From a virus: a stretch of 31,770 bases of DNA. Location: the IMG/VR virus record IMGVR_UViG_3300042934_001368, positions 1-31,770 of that record. One strand, 5' to 3'. Positions 8,127 through 15,375 of this stretch are shown here, piece after piece. The notes below the pieces were generated by a model that saw only the letters and a program-made list of their open reading frames with translations, did not search any database and was not told where the DNA came from. Within the stretch, counting starts at the first letter, position 1. Every line of letters begins with the position of its first letter. Position numbers and translations under genes: made by a program.

Positions 8127-8712
8127 TATTCACCGCCTCCTGTCCTGTCTTCCTTGCGCATATCTTCTAATTGTTGATACATAAAAGCCCGAACAATTTT
8201 CTTTTCTCCGCGGCCCATTTTTTTATATTTCATGGGTATCCAATCCTTGTACCGAAAAAGGAAGTACATTAGCTGTACTTCCCTATCGGTACTAATTAGT
8301 TTTTTATTTCTTCTTCCTCTTCCGCTTGCTCTTCGTCGTCAAAACCGCTTACCTTGGATATAAGATCTGCAATTTTAGCCATAGCACCGCCCGGGAACAA
8401 TATTTCCGCGAGATCCTTCGGTGTTGATGCACCGAAATGTTCTTGTAATGCCTGGTCTTTTAAATTTGGCTCAATAACACCCTCTAATACAAGTAAGGTA
8501 TTCTGCTTATAGATCTTTGAATAATCAGCGCGGCCCTTCTTATCCAATAGTTCCATTTGCAATTCTTGATATCTTTCCCCGTCAACCTCTTGAACTGTCA
8601 CAAAAAAAGGCTCTCCGGTCAGCTTGGAAAGCCTTTTAATTTCAATTTTTTCCGTTAGCTTCTCTTTAATTTGCTTTGCATCAACCGCAAGCAATCTTTC
8701 AACTAAATTCAT
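8126..8712 (-). CDS. Tail assembly chaperone, -1 frameshift product (G-T fusion type)
   Basis: Long form of the tail chaperone, made by a -1 slip at A AAA AAC (8305-8299). Reading continues in the new frame without a stop from 8299 to the TAA at 8128-8126, adding 57 residues to the 138-residue short form, about 195 in total. The added part reads LISTDREVQLMYFLFRYKD, then WIP, then KYKKMGRGEKKIVRAFMYQQ and a short acidic/glycine end. The TAA overlaps the tape-measure ATG as TAATG. In lambda and most long-tailed phages the short form coats the tape measure and the long form recruits tube subunits (Xu, Hendrix and Duda). The frameshift itself is inferred from sequence, not measured. Confidence 0.85.
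8249..8305 (-). promoter_or_regulatory. -1 ribosomal frameshift signal: slippery heptamer plus nested stem-loop
   Basis: On the minus strand, A AAA AAC occupies 8305-8299, in the correct phase (ATA AAA AAC TAA). After a 6-base spacer (TAATTA), GTACCGA (8292-8286) pairs with TCGGTAC (8255-8249). Nested inside, GGAAGTAC (8282-8275) pairs with GTACTTCC (8267-8260) around a 7-base loop. Together these are 15 perfect pairs directly behind a canonical slippery site at ideal spacing, and the extension ORF is open. Such signals pause the ribosome and promote slippage. Confidence 0.85.
8296..8712 (-). CDS. Tail assembly chaperone, short form (XkdN-like, G protein)
   Basis: The unshifted 138-residue product starting MNLVERLLAVDAKQIKEKL, with GGAGGG before the ATG. 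The segment FVTVQEVDGERYQELQMELLDKKG and the EGVIEPNLKDQALQEHFG stretch fit the XkdN/phage TAC family (tail assembly chaperones related to lambda gpG). The C-terminus is very acidic (DDEEQAEEEEEIKN). The slippery codons are its last two sense codons before TAA. It lies between the tail tube and tape measure genes, as expected. It should bind the tape measure during tail assembly and not be part of the finished virion. Confidence 0.88.
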   Translation of the reverse strand: MNLVERLLAVDAKQIKEKLTEKIEIKRLSKLTGEPFFVTVQEVDGERYQELQMELLDKKGRADYSKIYKQNTLLVLEGVIEPNLKDQALQEHFGASTPKDLAEILFPGGAMAKIADLISKVSGFDDEEQAEEEEEIKN

Positions 8713-8739
8713 ATGAAAACCCTCCGTCTAATTCTAAAT

Positions 8740-9171
8740 TTAAACTACGTCTAATAACTCCCATTTTCTAAAAGTAAATGGTATGCTTTGCTCGCCATTT
8801 TTCTTTAACTCCCAATCGGCAAGCGTCATTTCAGTGAATACGCAACCGATCAACTTCACTCTCTCGCAACCTAATGCGCTTGGATCGTCAAGCTTTGAAA
8901 TTATAGTAACTTCGGTTTGCTTTCCTTTTTTCAAGTTTTCACTTTGTAACTTAATAAAACGCGAAGTAATTTTATTGATCTTAACCGTACCTTTACATTC
9001 AAGGCCTGTGATCTTTGTTCCGTCCACAAGCTCCCTTGATTGACTGATGGTTTCTGTTTTGGGTGTTACTTTTGCTTCCAGGCCGGTTACTTCACTGACA
9101 TAATCACTGTCAATCCATAGTTCGCCCCAACTACCATTCATTACATATTCGGGCTTATAACCTTTTTCCAT
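8740..9171 (-). CDS. Tail tube protein (XkdM-like, DUF2001)
   Basis: A 143-residue tube protein starting MEKGYKPEYVMNGSWGELW. The pattern NGSWGELWIDSDYVSEVTGLEAKV, the SRELVDGTKITGLECKG segment and GCVFTEMTLADWELKKNGE-QSIPFTF are typical of XkdM/DUF2001, the inner tube subunit of PBSX-type contractile tails. It follows the sheath gene, as in most contractile phages, and precedes the tail chaperone gene. Confidence 0.92.
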   Translation of the reverse strand: MEKGYKPEYVMNGSWGELWIDSDYVSEVTGLEAKVTPKTETISQSRELVDGTKITGLECKGTVKINKITSRFIKLQSENLKKGKQTEVTIISKLDDPSALGCERVKLIGCVFTEMTLADWELKKNGEQSIPFTFRKWELLDVV

Positions 9172-9188
9172 ATCCTTATATTCCTTTC

Positions 9189-10250
9189 TTAAATGTTAAT
9201 AGGCAATACAACCTCTTCGATAGCATCCAGGATAGTAATAGATGCCTTTAAAAATACTTTGTCGTCGGTGTCGTACACCCGGATCGCTTGATCTGTCATG
9301 TCGTCCGTATCTACACCAGACGCCTTTATATATGCCCTTTGTGTCGTTACATCAATATCAACGGATGCAGAAGAAAGAATACCATCAAGGATAAGTTGTT
9401 CGAAATATCCACTAATCGCCGAAATAAGTAAACACTTATTATCATAGCTATTTGAAAACTTACCTATATAACTATCTTCCGTCGTTTTCGTGATATCGTC
9501 ATAGATCATATCCATTGCTTCAACGATTTTAATTTTCTTGAATTGATTTCCTTTGTCTGCTGTTGTAGTCAAGAAACTATTAATCGCCCTTGCTACTTTT
9601 ACCTTTTCACCATCATAGAAGATAAAAAATTCGCCATCGTCGACAGCTTCATCCATAGCAGACCTTGACATTCTAGTGCAATCCGTAACCTCCGGAAGCG
9701 GTGCATATGTACAGCTGATTGTTAAAGGCGTACCGGCAATGAGGCCGGCAATTCTGGAACAATACCCTTCCGCTGTAAAATCCCCGTATGTCGATTTAAT
9801 GTTTTCGGTTGTATGATTGATAATTCCTGGATCGTCAATCGCACAATCTGGCAATACTGCTTTGCACTTTTTCCCGTTCTGCCTCATGCTCTTGATCCAG
9901 GACGCAACATCCGTCGTCATGTCGTCCGCATCAACCGTAGGAATTGCCAAATAATCAAATCTTTCCGTCTCTAGGTATTCCAGAGCGTCGGTATAATCTT
10001 CGGCATTTGCCGGCAAGACATAGCAGATCACTTTTTTGGGGGCATTTTGATATCCGATCAAAGCAAGTTTGATCTGTATTTGATTGGCTGTCGTCAACGC
10101 ACCAGGTATATCCGTAATATCTAGTACGGTAAACGGATTTTCCGAAGGTACTGCATCCTTAAGGATCAGCGCTACTATGCCGCGTTGCCCTCTGGTAATA
10201 ACTTGCGCTGCTTTTTCTGTAAAACTAACATTTACGCTAGGCATTCCCAT
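9189..10250 (-). CDS. Phage tail sheath protein (XkdK-like)
   Basis: A 353-residue contractile sheath subunit. It starts MGMPSVNVSFTEKAAQVITRGQRGIVALIL, the N-terminal handshake segment of PBSX-type sheaths, with AGAGG upstream. The middle contains ALEYLETERFDYLAIPTVD and SWIKSMRQNGKKCKAVLP, a Rossmann-like sheath domain. The C-terminal half includes FFIFYDGEKVKVARAINSFLT and DDITKTTEDSYIGKFSNSYDNK, conserved in the tail_sheath families. Its presence, with tube and baseplate J, establishes that the phage has a contractile tail. It lies between the tail terminator-like and tube genes. Confidence 0.95.
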   Translation of the reverse strand: MGMPSVNVSFTEKAAQVITRGQRGIVALILKDAVPSENPFTVLDITDIPGALTTANQIQIKLALIGYQNAPKKVICYVLPANAEDYTDALEYLETERFDYLAIPTVDADDMTTDVASWIKSMRQNGKKCKAVLPDCAIDDPGIINHTTENIKSTYGDFTAEGYCSRIAGLIAGTPLTISCTYAPLPEVTDCTRMSRSAMDEAVDDGEFFIFYDGEKVKVARAINSFLTTTADKGNQFKKIKIVEAMDMIYDDITKTTEDSYIGKFSNSYDNKCLLISAISGYFEQLILDGILSSASVDIDVTTQRAYIKASGVDTDDMTDQAIRVYDTDDKVFLKASITILDAIEEVVLPINI

Positions 10251-10257
10251 ATTCTAT

Positions 10258-10695
10258 TTACCTCTTTTCTGCTTTTAATATCAGACTTCCGGCCTTTTGG
10301 CTTAAGTCTGTTCTTTCTACTGCTTCTAAATACTCAATCTCAATACTTAATTGCAGAATGTCGTTATCATCCCCGACAAACTGAAAGTCTGATTCCGTGA
10401 CCGCAATTTTACGATCATTTACCGATAATTTATAACCAAATATTTCTGTGATCTCGTCAATCTTTGTTAGGTTGTCGATTTCATTCGGCTGATCTTGAAA
10501 ATAGGTTATAATTATTGTATAGGCCAGACTTTTAAAACGCATGCTGTCATTTGATCTCTTTTTTGGTCTTAATTCAACAAAAAAGGAAGGCTTATTATAC
10601 CCTTCCTTAACTTCATTTCCATAAATTTTTATATTCGGATACTTAGCCTCTAAAAGAGAATTTGCAGCAGTATAAAGTTCAGTTAATTTAATCAT
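10258..10695 (-). CDS. Tail terminator family protein (DUF6838/XkdJ-like)
   Basis: A 145-residue protein starting MIKLTELYTAANSLLEAKYPNI and containing YGNEVKEGYNKPSFFVELRPKK and TIIITYFQDQPNEID. This pattern and its place just before the sheath gene fit the phage tail terminator family that caps the finished tube and joins it to the head. Its start overlaps the end of the preceding gene by 8 bases. The family name is by recall and could be checked by profile search. Confidence 0.8.
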   Translation of the reverse strand: MIKLTELYTAANSLLEAKYPNIKIYGNEVKEGYNKPSFFVELRPKKRSNDSMRFKSLAYTIIITYFQDQPNEIDNLTKIDEITEIFGYKLSVNDRKIAVTESDFQFVGDDNDILQLSIEIEYLEAVERTDLSQKAGSLILKAEKR

Positions 10696-11116
10696 TAAGA
10701 TTACACTCCCTTACTATGTCGTCATAAAGTTCCTGCATAACTTCCGGAATAATCTCCTGGTATTCGTCCCTTACATCCTTTACAATGTGCTTTCCTTGTA
10801 CCCACCCTACTTTTTTCCCATCTTTCGTAACTTGGTTATGTCCATTTTCGATTAAGTGAAAATGTGGTGCGGTTCCTCGGAAGTCCTTTGACATATTCAT
10901 GCCGTATCCTTTTATTTTGTCCAGTCTAAACCCCTTAACTAAATTACCAGAATGTTTACTGGTTCGCTGTCTGGTCACTTCTACAACTCTTTTTTTAAAG
11001 CCTTTTCCGGTGCTTTCCAGTCGTTCTTCGGCTAGATCTGGATATTTTTTTACGACTTGTGATAATTTCTGCTGTAACTCTTCAAAGCCTTTTAATTCAA
11101 ATCCCAAATCAGACAA
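10688..11116 (-). CDS. HK97 gp10-like neck / tail-completion protein (XkdI-like)
   Basis: A 142-residue protein starting MSDLGFELKGFEELQQKLSQVVKKYPDL. The opening E-x-x-G-F-E-E-L-x-x-K-L, the basic segment KRVVEVTRQRTSKHSGNLVKGF, and the THF-like HFHLIENGHNQV string are typical of the HK97-gp10 family. These proteins sit in the neck between head and tail. The start overlaps the end of the head-closure gene by 8 bases, showing translational coupling. Confidence 0.85.
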   Translation of the reverse strand: MSDLGFELKGFEELQQKLSQVVKKYPDLAEERLESTGKGFKKRVVEVTRQRTSKHSGNLVKGFRLDKIKGYGMNMSKDFRGTAPHFHLIENGHNQVTKDGKKVGWVQGKHIVKDVRDEYQEIIPEVMQELYDDIVRECNLND

Positions 11117-11453
11117 TCAGATCACCAACCTTATATTTGCAAAGAATTTTCAACAGTACCTTTTGTTCCTTCACATTGATTGGAGGGTATAAAATCTCTA
11201 ACCTTTTGCCGGAATAATTAATAATCATATCGCCAGTAATATCCTCCCGATATCGGATATATACCGTATATTCGATAATATCATTGCTTCTTTCGGCTTC
11301 CTTTTGATCCTTTGCGTTTGTCGGGTCTACACTCGCCCATAAGGTTTTGTACTCTTCTGGTCTTTTAACCGTTTGCTTAAGATCGTTTTTTACTTCGGTC
11401 ATTTTTAGAAAGATTATACGTTTATCCAATCTGCCAACATCGATTTTACTCAT
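11109..11453 (-). CDS. Head-tail joining / head closure protein
   Basis: A 114-residue protein starting MSKIDVGRLDKRIIFLK. R-L-D-K-R-I-I-F at the N-terminus, the YKTLWASVDP segment, and YTVYIRYREDIT-x-DMIINYSGKRLEI with the small beta barrel end are the pattern of Phage_H_T_join (SPP1 gp16-like) stoppers. It closes the portal channel after packaging. It is placed between the connector adaptor and gp10-like genes, the standard order. Confidence 0.87.
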   Translation of the reverse strand: MSKIDVGRLDKRIIFLKMTEVKNDLKQTVKRPEEYKTLWASVDPTNAKDQKEAERSNDIIEYTVYIRYREDITGDMIINYSGKRLEILYPPINVKEQKVLLKILCKYKVGDLIV

Positions 11454-11463
11454 ATCTCACCGC

Positions 11464-11763
11464 CTATAACAGATTTTCGCTATACATCCCTAATATGGTT
11501 TCAACCAAGGTGTTTAAATTCGCTTTGTCAACGTAAAGACTGCGTGTATCATACATATCCTGGACTAACACGTATACCACAATCGGAAATTCTTCATGTG
11601 CGTCTAATACTTCTTGTTCCTTAATACCAGTATAAGATTTAATGAAGGCTTTTGCTGCTGCAAGTGCTGTTTCTAAAAAGTTCTTTGTAGTTTGCGGAAG
11701 ATCTTCCAGATCTTCTTTAATGTAATCTGCTATATCTTGGATCTTAATTTCGCTAACCTTCAT
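11464..11763 (-). CDS. Head-tail connector adaptor (gp6/gp15-like)
   Basis: A 99-residue, mostly helical protein. It has the motif IADYIKEDLEDLPQ, then AKAFIKSYTGI, then FPIVVYVLVQDMYDTRSL and TLVETILGMYSENLL. This four-helix layout with AxxFIxxYTG is typical of the phage connector family (HK97 gp6, SPP1 gp15, QLRG type) that attaches below the portal. It lies between the small repeat-bearing gene and the head-closure gene. Confidence 0.87.
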   Translation of the reverse strand: MKVSEIKIQDIADYIKEDLEDLPQTTKNFLETALAAAKAFIKSYTGIKEQEVLDAHEEFPIVVYVLVQDMYDTRSLYVDKANLNTLVETILGMYSENLL

Positions 11764-11803
11764 CGGTTTACACGTCCTTTTTTGCTCTGCTTCTTGTAGC
11801 TGC

Positions 11804-12109
11804 CTATTTTTCTTCCTTTACCACTTCTTCTGTTTTCTCTGGATCTTCCTGGCTCTCCTGGTTTGCCGGATCTTCTTCCTGCTTAAGATCTTCTTGGCTC
11901 TCCTGGTTTGCCGGATCTTCTTCCTGCTTAAGATCTTCTTGGCTCTCCTGGCCTACCGTGGTAATTTCTTTTTCCGTTGGATCAACAATTTCAATGTAGC
12001 CGGCTCTTAAAAGATCTTGGAGTACAACTTTGTCGTTGCACTCCGTAACCTCATTTTTACCCATTGAAATTGCAGCGCCGGAAAAACTAGTCAACGCTTT
12101 AATTTTCAT
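11804..12109 (-). CDS. Small capsid-cluster protein with acidic tandem repeats
   Basis: A 101-residue protein. The ORF is open for 13 more codons, but the ATG of MKIKALTSFSGAAISM is preceded by AGGAGG at 8-9 bases and is the likely start. Residues 1-45 (IKALTSFSGAAISMGKNEV, then LLRAGYIEIVDP) match small phage proteins found between major capsid and connector genes. The C-terminal half is nearly all E, Q, D, K, P and contains two and a partial copy of a 15-residue unit, ESQEDLKQEEDPANQ. Function unknown. It may decorate the capsid or act in assembly; the acidic tail looks disordered. Confidence 0.75.
   Translation of the reverse strand: MKIKALTSFSGAAISMGKNEVTECNDKVVLQDLLRAGYIEIVDPTEKEITTVGQESQEDLKQEEDPANQESQEDLKQEEDPANQESQEDPEKTEEVVKEEK
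11842..11953. repeat. 45-bp tandem repeat inside the capsid-cluster gene
   Basis: Direct tandem repeat with a 45-base unit (begins GGCTCTCCTGGTTTGCCGGA on the plus strand), two full near-identical copies plus a partial third. The unit is a multiple of three and encodes 15 residues, so copy number can vary without disrupting the frame. The copies are almost identical in DNA, which suggests a recent duplication or slippage event. Confidence 0.85.
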
Positions 12110-12122
12110 ATCCTTAGTCCTC

Positions 12123-13250
12123 CTATGCAGCCATTTGAAGAACTGCAATCTTCTGCGGCTCTGTTATATTGCTGTCAGCTTCTACCCAACCAATAACACC
12201 AACAACATGTTCGTCGGCATATTTTTCGCGTAAAACTTGTATGTTTACATCTTCTGCAATCTTAATGGTTAAGCCGCTAAAATCACCGTAAACAATCGCT
12301 TTCGCTCCTGCTGCCAATGTTGGCATATTTTCATCAAGTTCAATTGGTTTACCAAGCAACATTGGCTCAAATCCGGTTGTAAAGTTATTGATAACCAGAT
12401 AATTGCCTTGTCCATCCTTAAGTTTTGCAACTACTTCGTAAGTATCTGGATGCATGATCCAAACAGCATCCTTTTGAAATCTCTTCTTAACCTTTAATTT
12501 AAGTGAAATTAATTCGTCGCCAGTGATTGCCGTTTGTGCTGCTGCCACCTTCTTATTGGTGGACGATAATGCTCCGGTCATTTTTCCGGCGGTACCCACT
12601 AAGCATTCTTTATCAAAGAAATCCGTAATTGCTTCGGCCATCTTCATAACAACATAGTTCACGAGATCAAAGTCGTTGTTGTTAACCAAGGATAAAGAAA
12701 CCTTTGTCAAAGCACCGGCAAGGAAGCCTGTTAAAGAAATAGACGTAAACTTACCAGATTTTGACGTCATGGCCGTAAACTCGGTTTGATAAGCACATGT
12801 AATCTTTTCTGTTGTCTCGTCATAAACCGGGAATACAAGTTCACCTTTCATATTGTACTTTGTTGCTCTCTGATAGATCGTTGAGATATCCTTAACCGTT
12901 TCCATGATACGCTTAGCGATTGATTTAGGAATAATAGCCCCGTTAGCGGTCTTTGTCATGTCTGCTCTGTTTTCGATTGCATCACGAAGAAAGCTGTCAA
13001 ACGCTCTTTCTTCGATCTGCTCTGCTGTAAGTTCCTTCTTTTTCTGTTCGGATGCAACGTTTAATTCCAGGTCTCGCGCTCTTTCCTCGGCCTTGATCGT
13101 AATATCCAATGCCCTAACCTCTTCGTCTAATTTATCGAATGTAGTAGCCTCTTCCGTACTCATAGCCCTATTTTCTGTTTTAGCTGCACCTAACAGCCTT
13201 TTCATATCTTCTAGTTTTGCATTCTTTTGCTCAATTAATGATTTTATCAT
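12123..13250 (-). CDS. Major capsid protein (HK97 fold)
   Basis: A 375-residue capsid protein, starting MIKSLIEQKNAKLEDMKRLL, with AGAGAGG before the ATG. Residues 1-85 form a charged coiled coil (the delta scaffold domain removed by the prohead protease in HK97-type phages). The rest has IPKSIAKRIMETVKDISTIYQRAT, FVAFP-like GELVFPVYDET, the MAEAITDFFDKECLVGT long-helix region, and AVWIMHPDTYEVVAKLKDGQGNYL with GKPIELDENMPT, a set typical of the HK97 major capsid family. It follows the protease gene, as expected. Confidence 0.94.
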   Translation of the reverse strand: MIKSLIEQKNAKLEDMKRLLGAAKTENRAMSTEEATTFDKLDEEVRALDITIKAEERARDLELNVASEQKKKELTAEQIEERAFDSFLRDAIENRADMTKTANGAIIPKSIAKRIMETVKDISTIYQRATKYNMKGELVFPVYDETTEKITCAYQTEFTAMTSKSGKFTSISLTGFLAGALTKVSLSLVNNNDFDLVNYVVMKMAEAITDFFDKECLVGTAGKMTGALSSTNKKVAAAQTAITGDELISLKLKVKKRFQKDAVWIMHPDTYEVVAKLKDGQGNYLVINNFTTGFEPMLLGKPIELDENMPTLAAGAKAIVYGDFSGLTIKIAEDVNIQVLREKYADEHVVGVIGWVEADSNITEPQKIAVLQMAA

Positions 13251-13283
13251 TTTTTTAACCTCTCTTATAATTTTTATTGAATT

Positions 13284-13309
13284 AAAAAAGCCGGCTATTA
13301 TAAGCCGAC
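13284..13309 (-). terminator. Intrinsic terminator-like hairpin between protease and major capsid genes
   Basis: On the minus strand GTCGGCT (13309-13303) pairs with AGCCGGC (13296-13290) around a 6-base loop and is followed at once by TTTTTT (13289-13284). One pair is a G-T wobble. The protease stop codon lies in the loop. It looks like a factor-independent terminator inside the late operon. Confidence 0.7.
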
Positions 13310-13924
13310 TTGCAATTCTTTTATTCTCATTTCATAAACTGAATAACTTAATGTCACTTTGTTATCCTCTTCCGGATCTTTTTTTGTTTCTTCTTCCATA
13401 CCGGATATAGTTACTTCGGTATCTTCTGATCTGGTTTCAATCTCTTCCGGATCTTCGGTATCTGCTCTTAATTCGATTGAGGTTGCAGCATAGCAAGGAA
13501 CCTTATTCATTACAATAGTGACATGATCTAGAATAAAATCCTTTACGTGCCGGATTGGTAACTGTCCGGCTCTTTCCTCGATATCGTCAGTAACCTTTTT
13601 CATACCGAAGCTCCAACCTTTTAATTTTCCATTCTTGGCCCCTTGAATAACTTCCGGATCTGTAATCGTTGTATCTGCCCTTAAGCCAATTTGATCCTCT
13701 CGTAACTCCAGGTTATTGCTTCCCGTTTGTGCCAGAACGCGCGCATCATTGTGATCTAGCGTCATTGGAATATTACCAGATCTTTCAATTGCTCGTTCAA
13801 AGGCCCTTTGTTCAATGACTTCAATCATTTTCTGACCGTTTACAATGACCGGCCGGCTTTTTCTACCTGGGACATTTACATACCCCGTAATATGCAGACC
13901 GTCAGCCCTAATTTCCACATTCAT
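13298..13924 (-). CDS. HK97-family prohead protease
   Basis: A 208-residue serine protease (peptidase U35/S78-type) that cleaves the capsid scaffold domain after assembly. Key features are the N-terminal ITGYVNVPG segment, the E-x-x-x-x-A-F-E-R-A motif (35-44), catalytic-type His58 in MTLDHND, and Ser105 in KGWSFGM, with Asp133/His134 in ILDHVTI as a further conserved position. The last ~55 residues are acidic and low-complexity, possibly a scaffold or self-cleavage tail. It lies between portal and capsid genes, the conserved order. AAGGGGTG precedes the ATG. Confidence 0.92.
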   Translation of the reverse strand: MNVEIRADGLHITGYVNVPGRKSRPVIVNGQKMIEVIEQRAFERAIERSGNIPMTLDHNDARVLAQTGSNNLELREDQIGLRADTTITDPEVIQGAKNGKLKGWSFGMKKVTDDIEERAGQLPIRHVKDFILDHVTIVMNKVPCYAATSIELRADTEDPEEIETRSEDTEVTISGMEEETKKDPEEDNKVTLSYSVYEMRIKELQVGL

Positions 13925-13936
13925 TTCATCACCCCT

Positions 13937-14137
13937 TTAAAGTGTCACTACATAATTGTTGTATTCATCAAATACATCAACCTTAGTGCAACCATGGAAA
14001 ATCAAAACATCTTTCTTTCCTTCTTTGAATTCCTTTAGATCTTCATTTAGTCTTCTGCAAACGTCTTCTGAAAGCAATCTTTCCGACTTAATAATAAATC
14101 TTAGGTTTTTGCGCTTATTTTTCGTTGTCCTCACCAC
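13937..14137 (-). CDS. Small unknown protein between portal and protease genes
   Basis: A 66-residue ORF starting at GTG, overlapping the portal 3' end by 23 bases. It has a basic N-terminus (RTTKNKRKNLRF), a helical segment (EDVCRRLNEDLKEFKEGKKDVL) and a short beta end (FHGCTKVDVFDEYNNYVV). Small ORFs of this kind recur between portal and protease genes in Firmicutes phages. Function unknown. Two adjacent GTG codons follow GGTGGTGAGG-type purine-rich bases, so the exact start is uncertain. Confidence 0.6.
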   Translation of the reverse strand: MVRTTKNKRKNLRFIIKSERLLSEDVCRRLNEDLKEFKEGKKDVLIFHGCTKVDVFDEYNNYVVTL

Positions 14138-15356
14138 CTTTCATGAATTTCATATCCTGGGTTTTATTGGTATTAGGCGTATAGATTTGTTTCGTTTTGG
14201 TATCATAAAGAGTTGCATTTAAACCAACATTGATCCAATCGATACCGAAAGCTTTCATGTTTTCCTTGTATCTCGCTTCATCGATTTTTAGTACTCCGGA
14301 TCTAATTCCAATTTCGTATGCCTCATAGCGAGTTTTCATATCGCCTTTTAACATTTCCGTTGTATCAAAATCAAAAAATAAAGATCCTTTTTCTCTTTCA
14401 AGTAAAAGATCTTTGTTTAAAGCGCTTATGATCGCCCGAAGAATAGGCATAATCCCCATCTTGAAAGCATTGTTGTATTCTTTTTCGGTTGCAGTTCCTT
14501 TAATGATGTTTAATGCGAACAAGAATATATTGCAAATTTCTTCGGAATTGGTTTTCTTATTCTCATTTAGCTGCATTTCGACACTCGAATTGCTTGCCTC
14601 CTGGAACTCCATACCTTCGTTTAGAATTACAACATTATCGCTGTTATTACTATAAAGCTTTCGCCAGGCAGCTTTTAATTTTGTCATAACTTCATCGGCA
14701 AGCTTTTTAGGCGATTTCAAAAAACCTTTTTTATTACCGCCCTTTTTCACTAGGTTTTCTTCAAATACCAGTGAGTTAAAAGCTACGCTTAGAATCAACG
14801 AATTTTCTTCTATAATGCTCTTTCCCGTTGCCCCGTCCTTGGTATTTCTAAGAACCTTAACAAATTGATCTGGTCGATAAGTGCCGCCGTTTACTAGAAT
14901 ATTAAAATCTTTAAAGATAGGATCTGTATTCATGTTAATCGAAACAAAAGTTTCATCAACATAGTGAATACTTTTCACTGTATTTAAAGACATGTTTTTG
15001 TAAGCGTAAGCGCCACGCCCTAGAAAGTAATCTTCAAGCATTGCGCGCCAAAATTGCACAGCGTCCAACGTGTCGCCGGTTTCATCATTTAATAATCGTA
15101 ATCTTGGATCGTCTTTTATTTCTATTACTTCCCCGTCGACTTCCTTGTATAACTTAATAGGCAGCATGGAAACGGTATAAGCTGCAAAGTTAATGCAGCC
15201 TTTGACGGCAGGAATATTAATTGCTTCTGCTTTCGTTAACTCGGAACGTCCCATCATGGCAGAAAGAAGAACGTCGTCAACTGGTGGCGAAGTATTTTGA
15301 TTGTCCGTTGTCTCTGCTCTCTCTTCAGCTTTATGATCTCTTTTGAAAAATCCCAC
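14115..15356 (-). CDS. Portal protein (HK97-like)
   Basis: A 413-residue portal protein forming the DNA entry ring. The ORF runs to a GTG at 15407, but the GTG at 15356 (VGFFKRDHK) has GAGGGGGTG before it and leaves the terminase gene without overlap, so it is preferred. Conserved parts are SMLPIKLYKEVDGE, LLNDETGDTLDAVQFWRAMLEDYFLGRGAYAY, and NKKTNSEEICNIFLF / GIMPILRAIISALNKDLL near the C-terminus, typical of the Phage_portal HK97 family. It lies between TerL and the protease. Confidence 0.93.
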   Translation of the reverse strand: MGFFKRDHKAEERAETTDNQNTSPPVDDVLLSAMMGRSELTKAEAINIPAVKGCINFAAYTVSMLPIKLYKEVDGEVIEIKDDPRLRLLNDETGDTLDAVQFWRAMLEDYFLGRGAYAYKNMSLNTVKSIHYVDETFVSINMNTDPIFKDFNILVNGGTYRPDQFVKVLRNTKDGATGKSIIEENSLILSVAFNSLVFEENLVKKGGNKKGFLKSPKKLADEVMTKLKAAWRKLYSNNSDNVVILNEGMEFQEASNSSVEMQLNENKKTNSEEICNIFLFALNIIKGTATEKEYNNAFKMGIMPILRAIISALNKDLLLEREKGSLFFDFDTTEMLKGDMKTRYEAYEIGIRSGVLKIDEARYKENMKAFGIDWINVGLNATLYDTKTKQIYTPNTNKTQDMKFMKGGEDNEK

Positions 15357-15375
15357 TTTATTTTCACCCCCTCTA

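Noticed and set aside
12904-13410. Plus-strand 168-codon open frame opposite the capsid and protease genes
   Set aside because: Reverse of the coiled-coil capsid N-terminus; a serine/leucine-rich shadow without a start signal.
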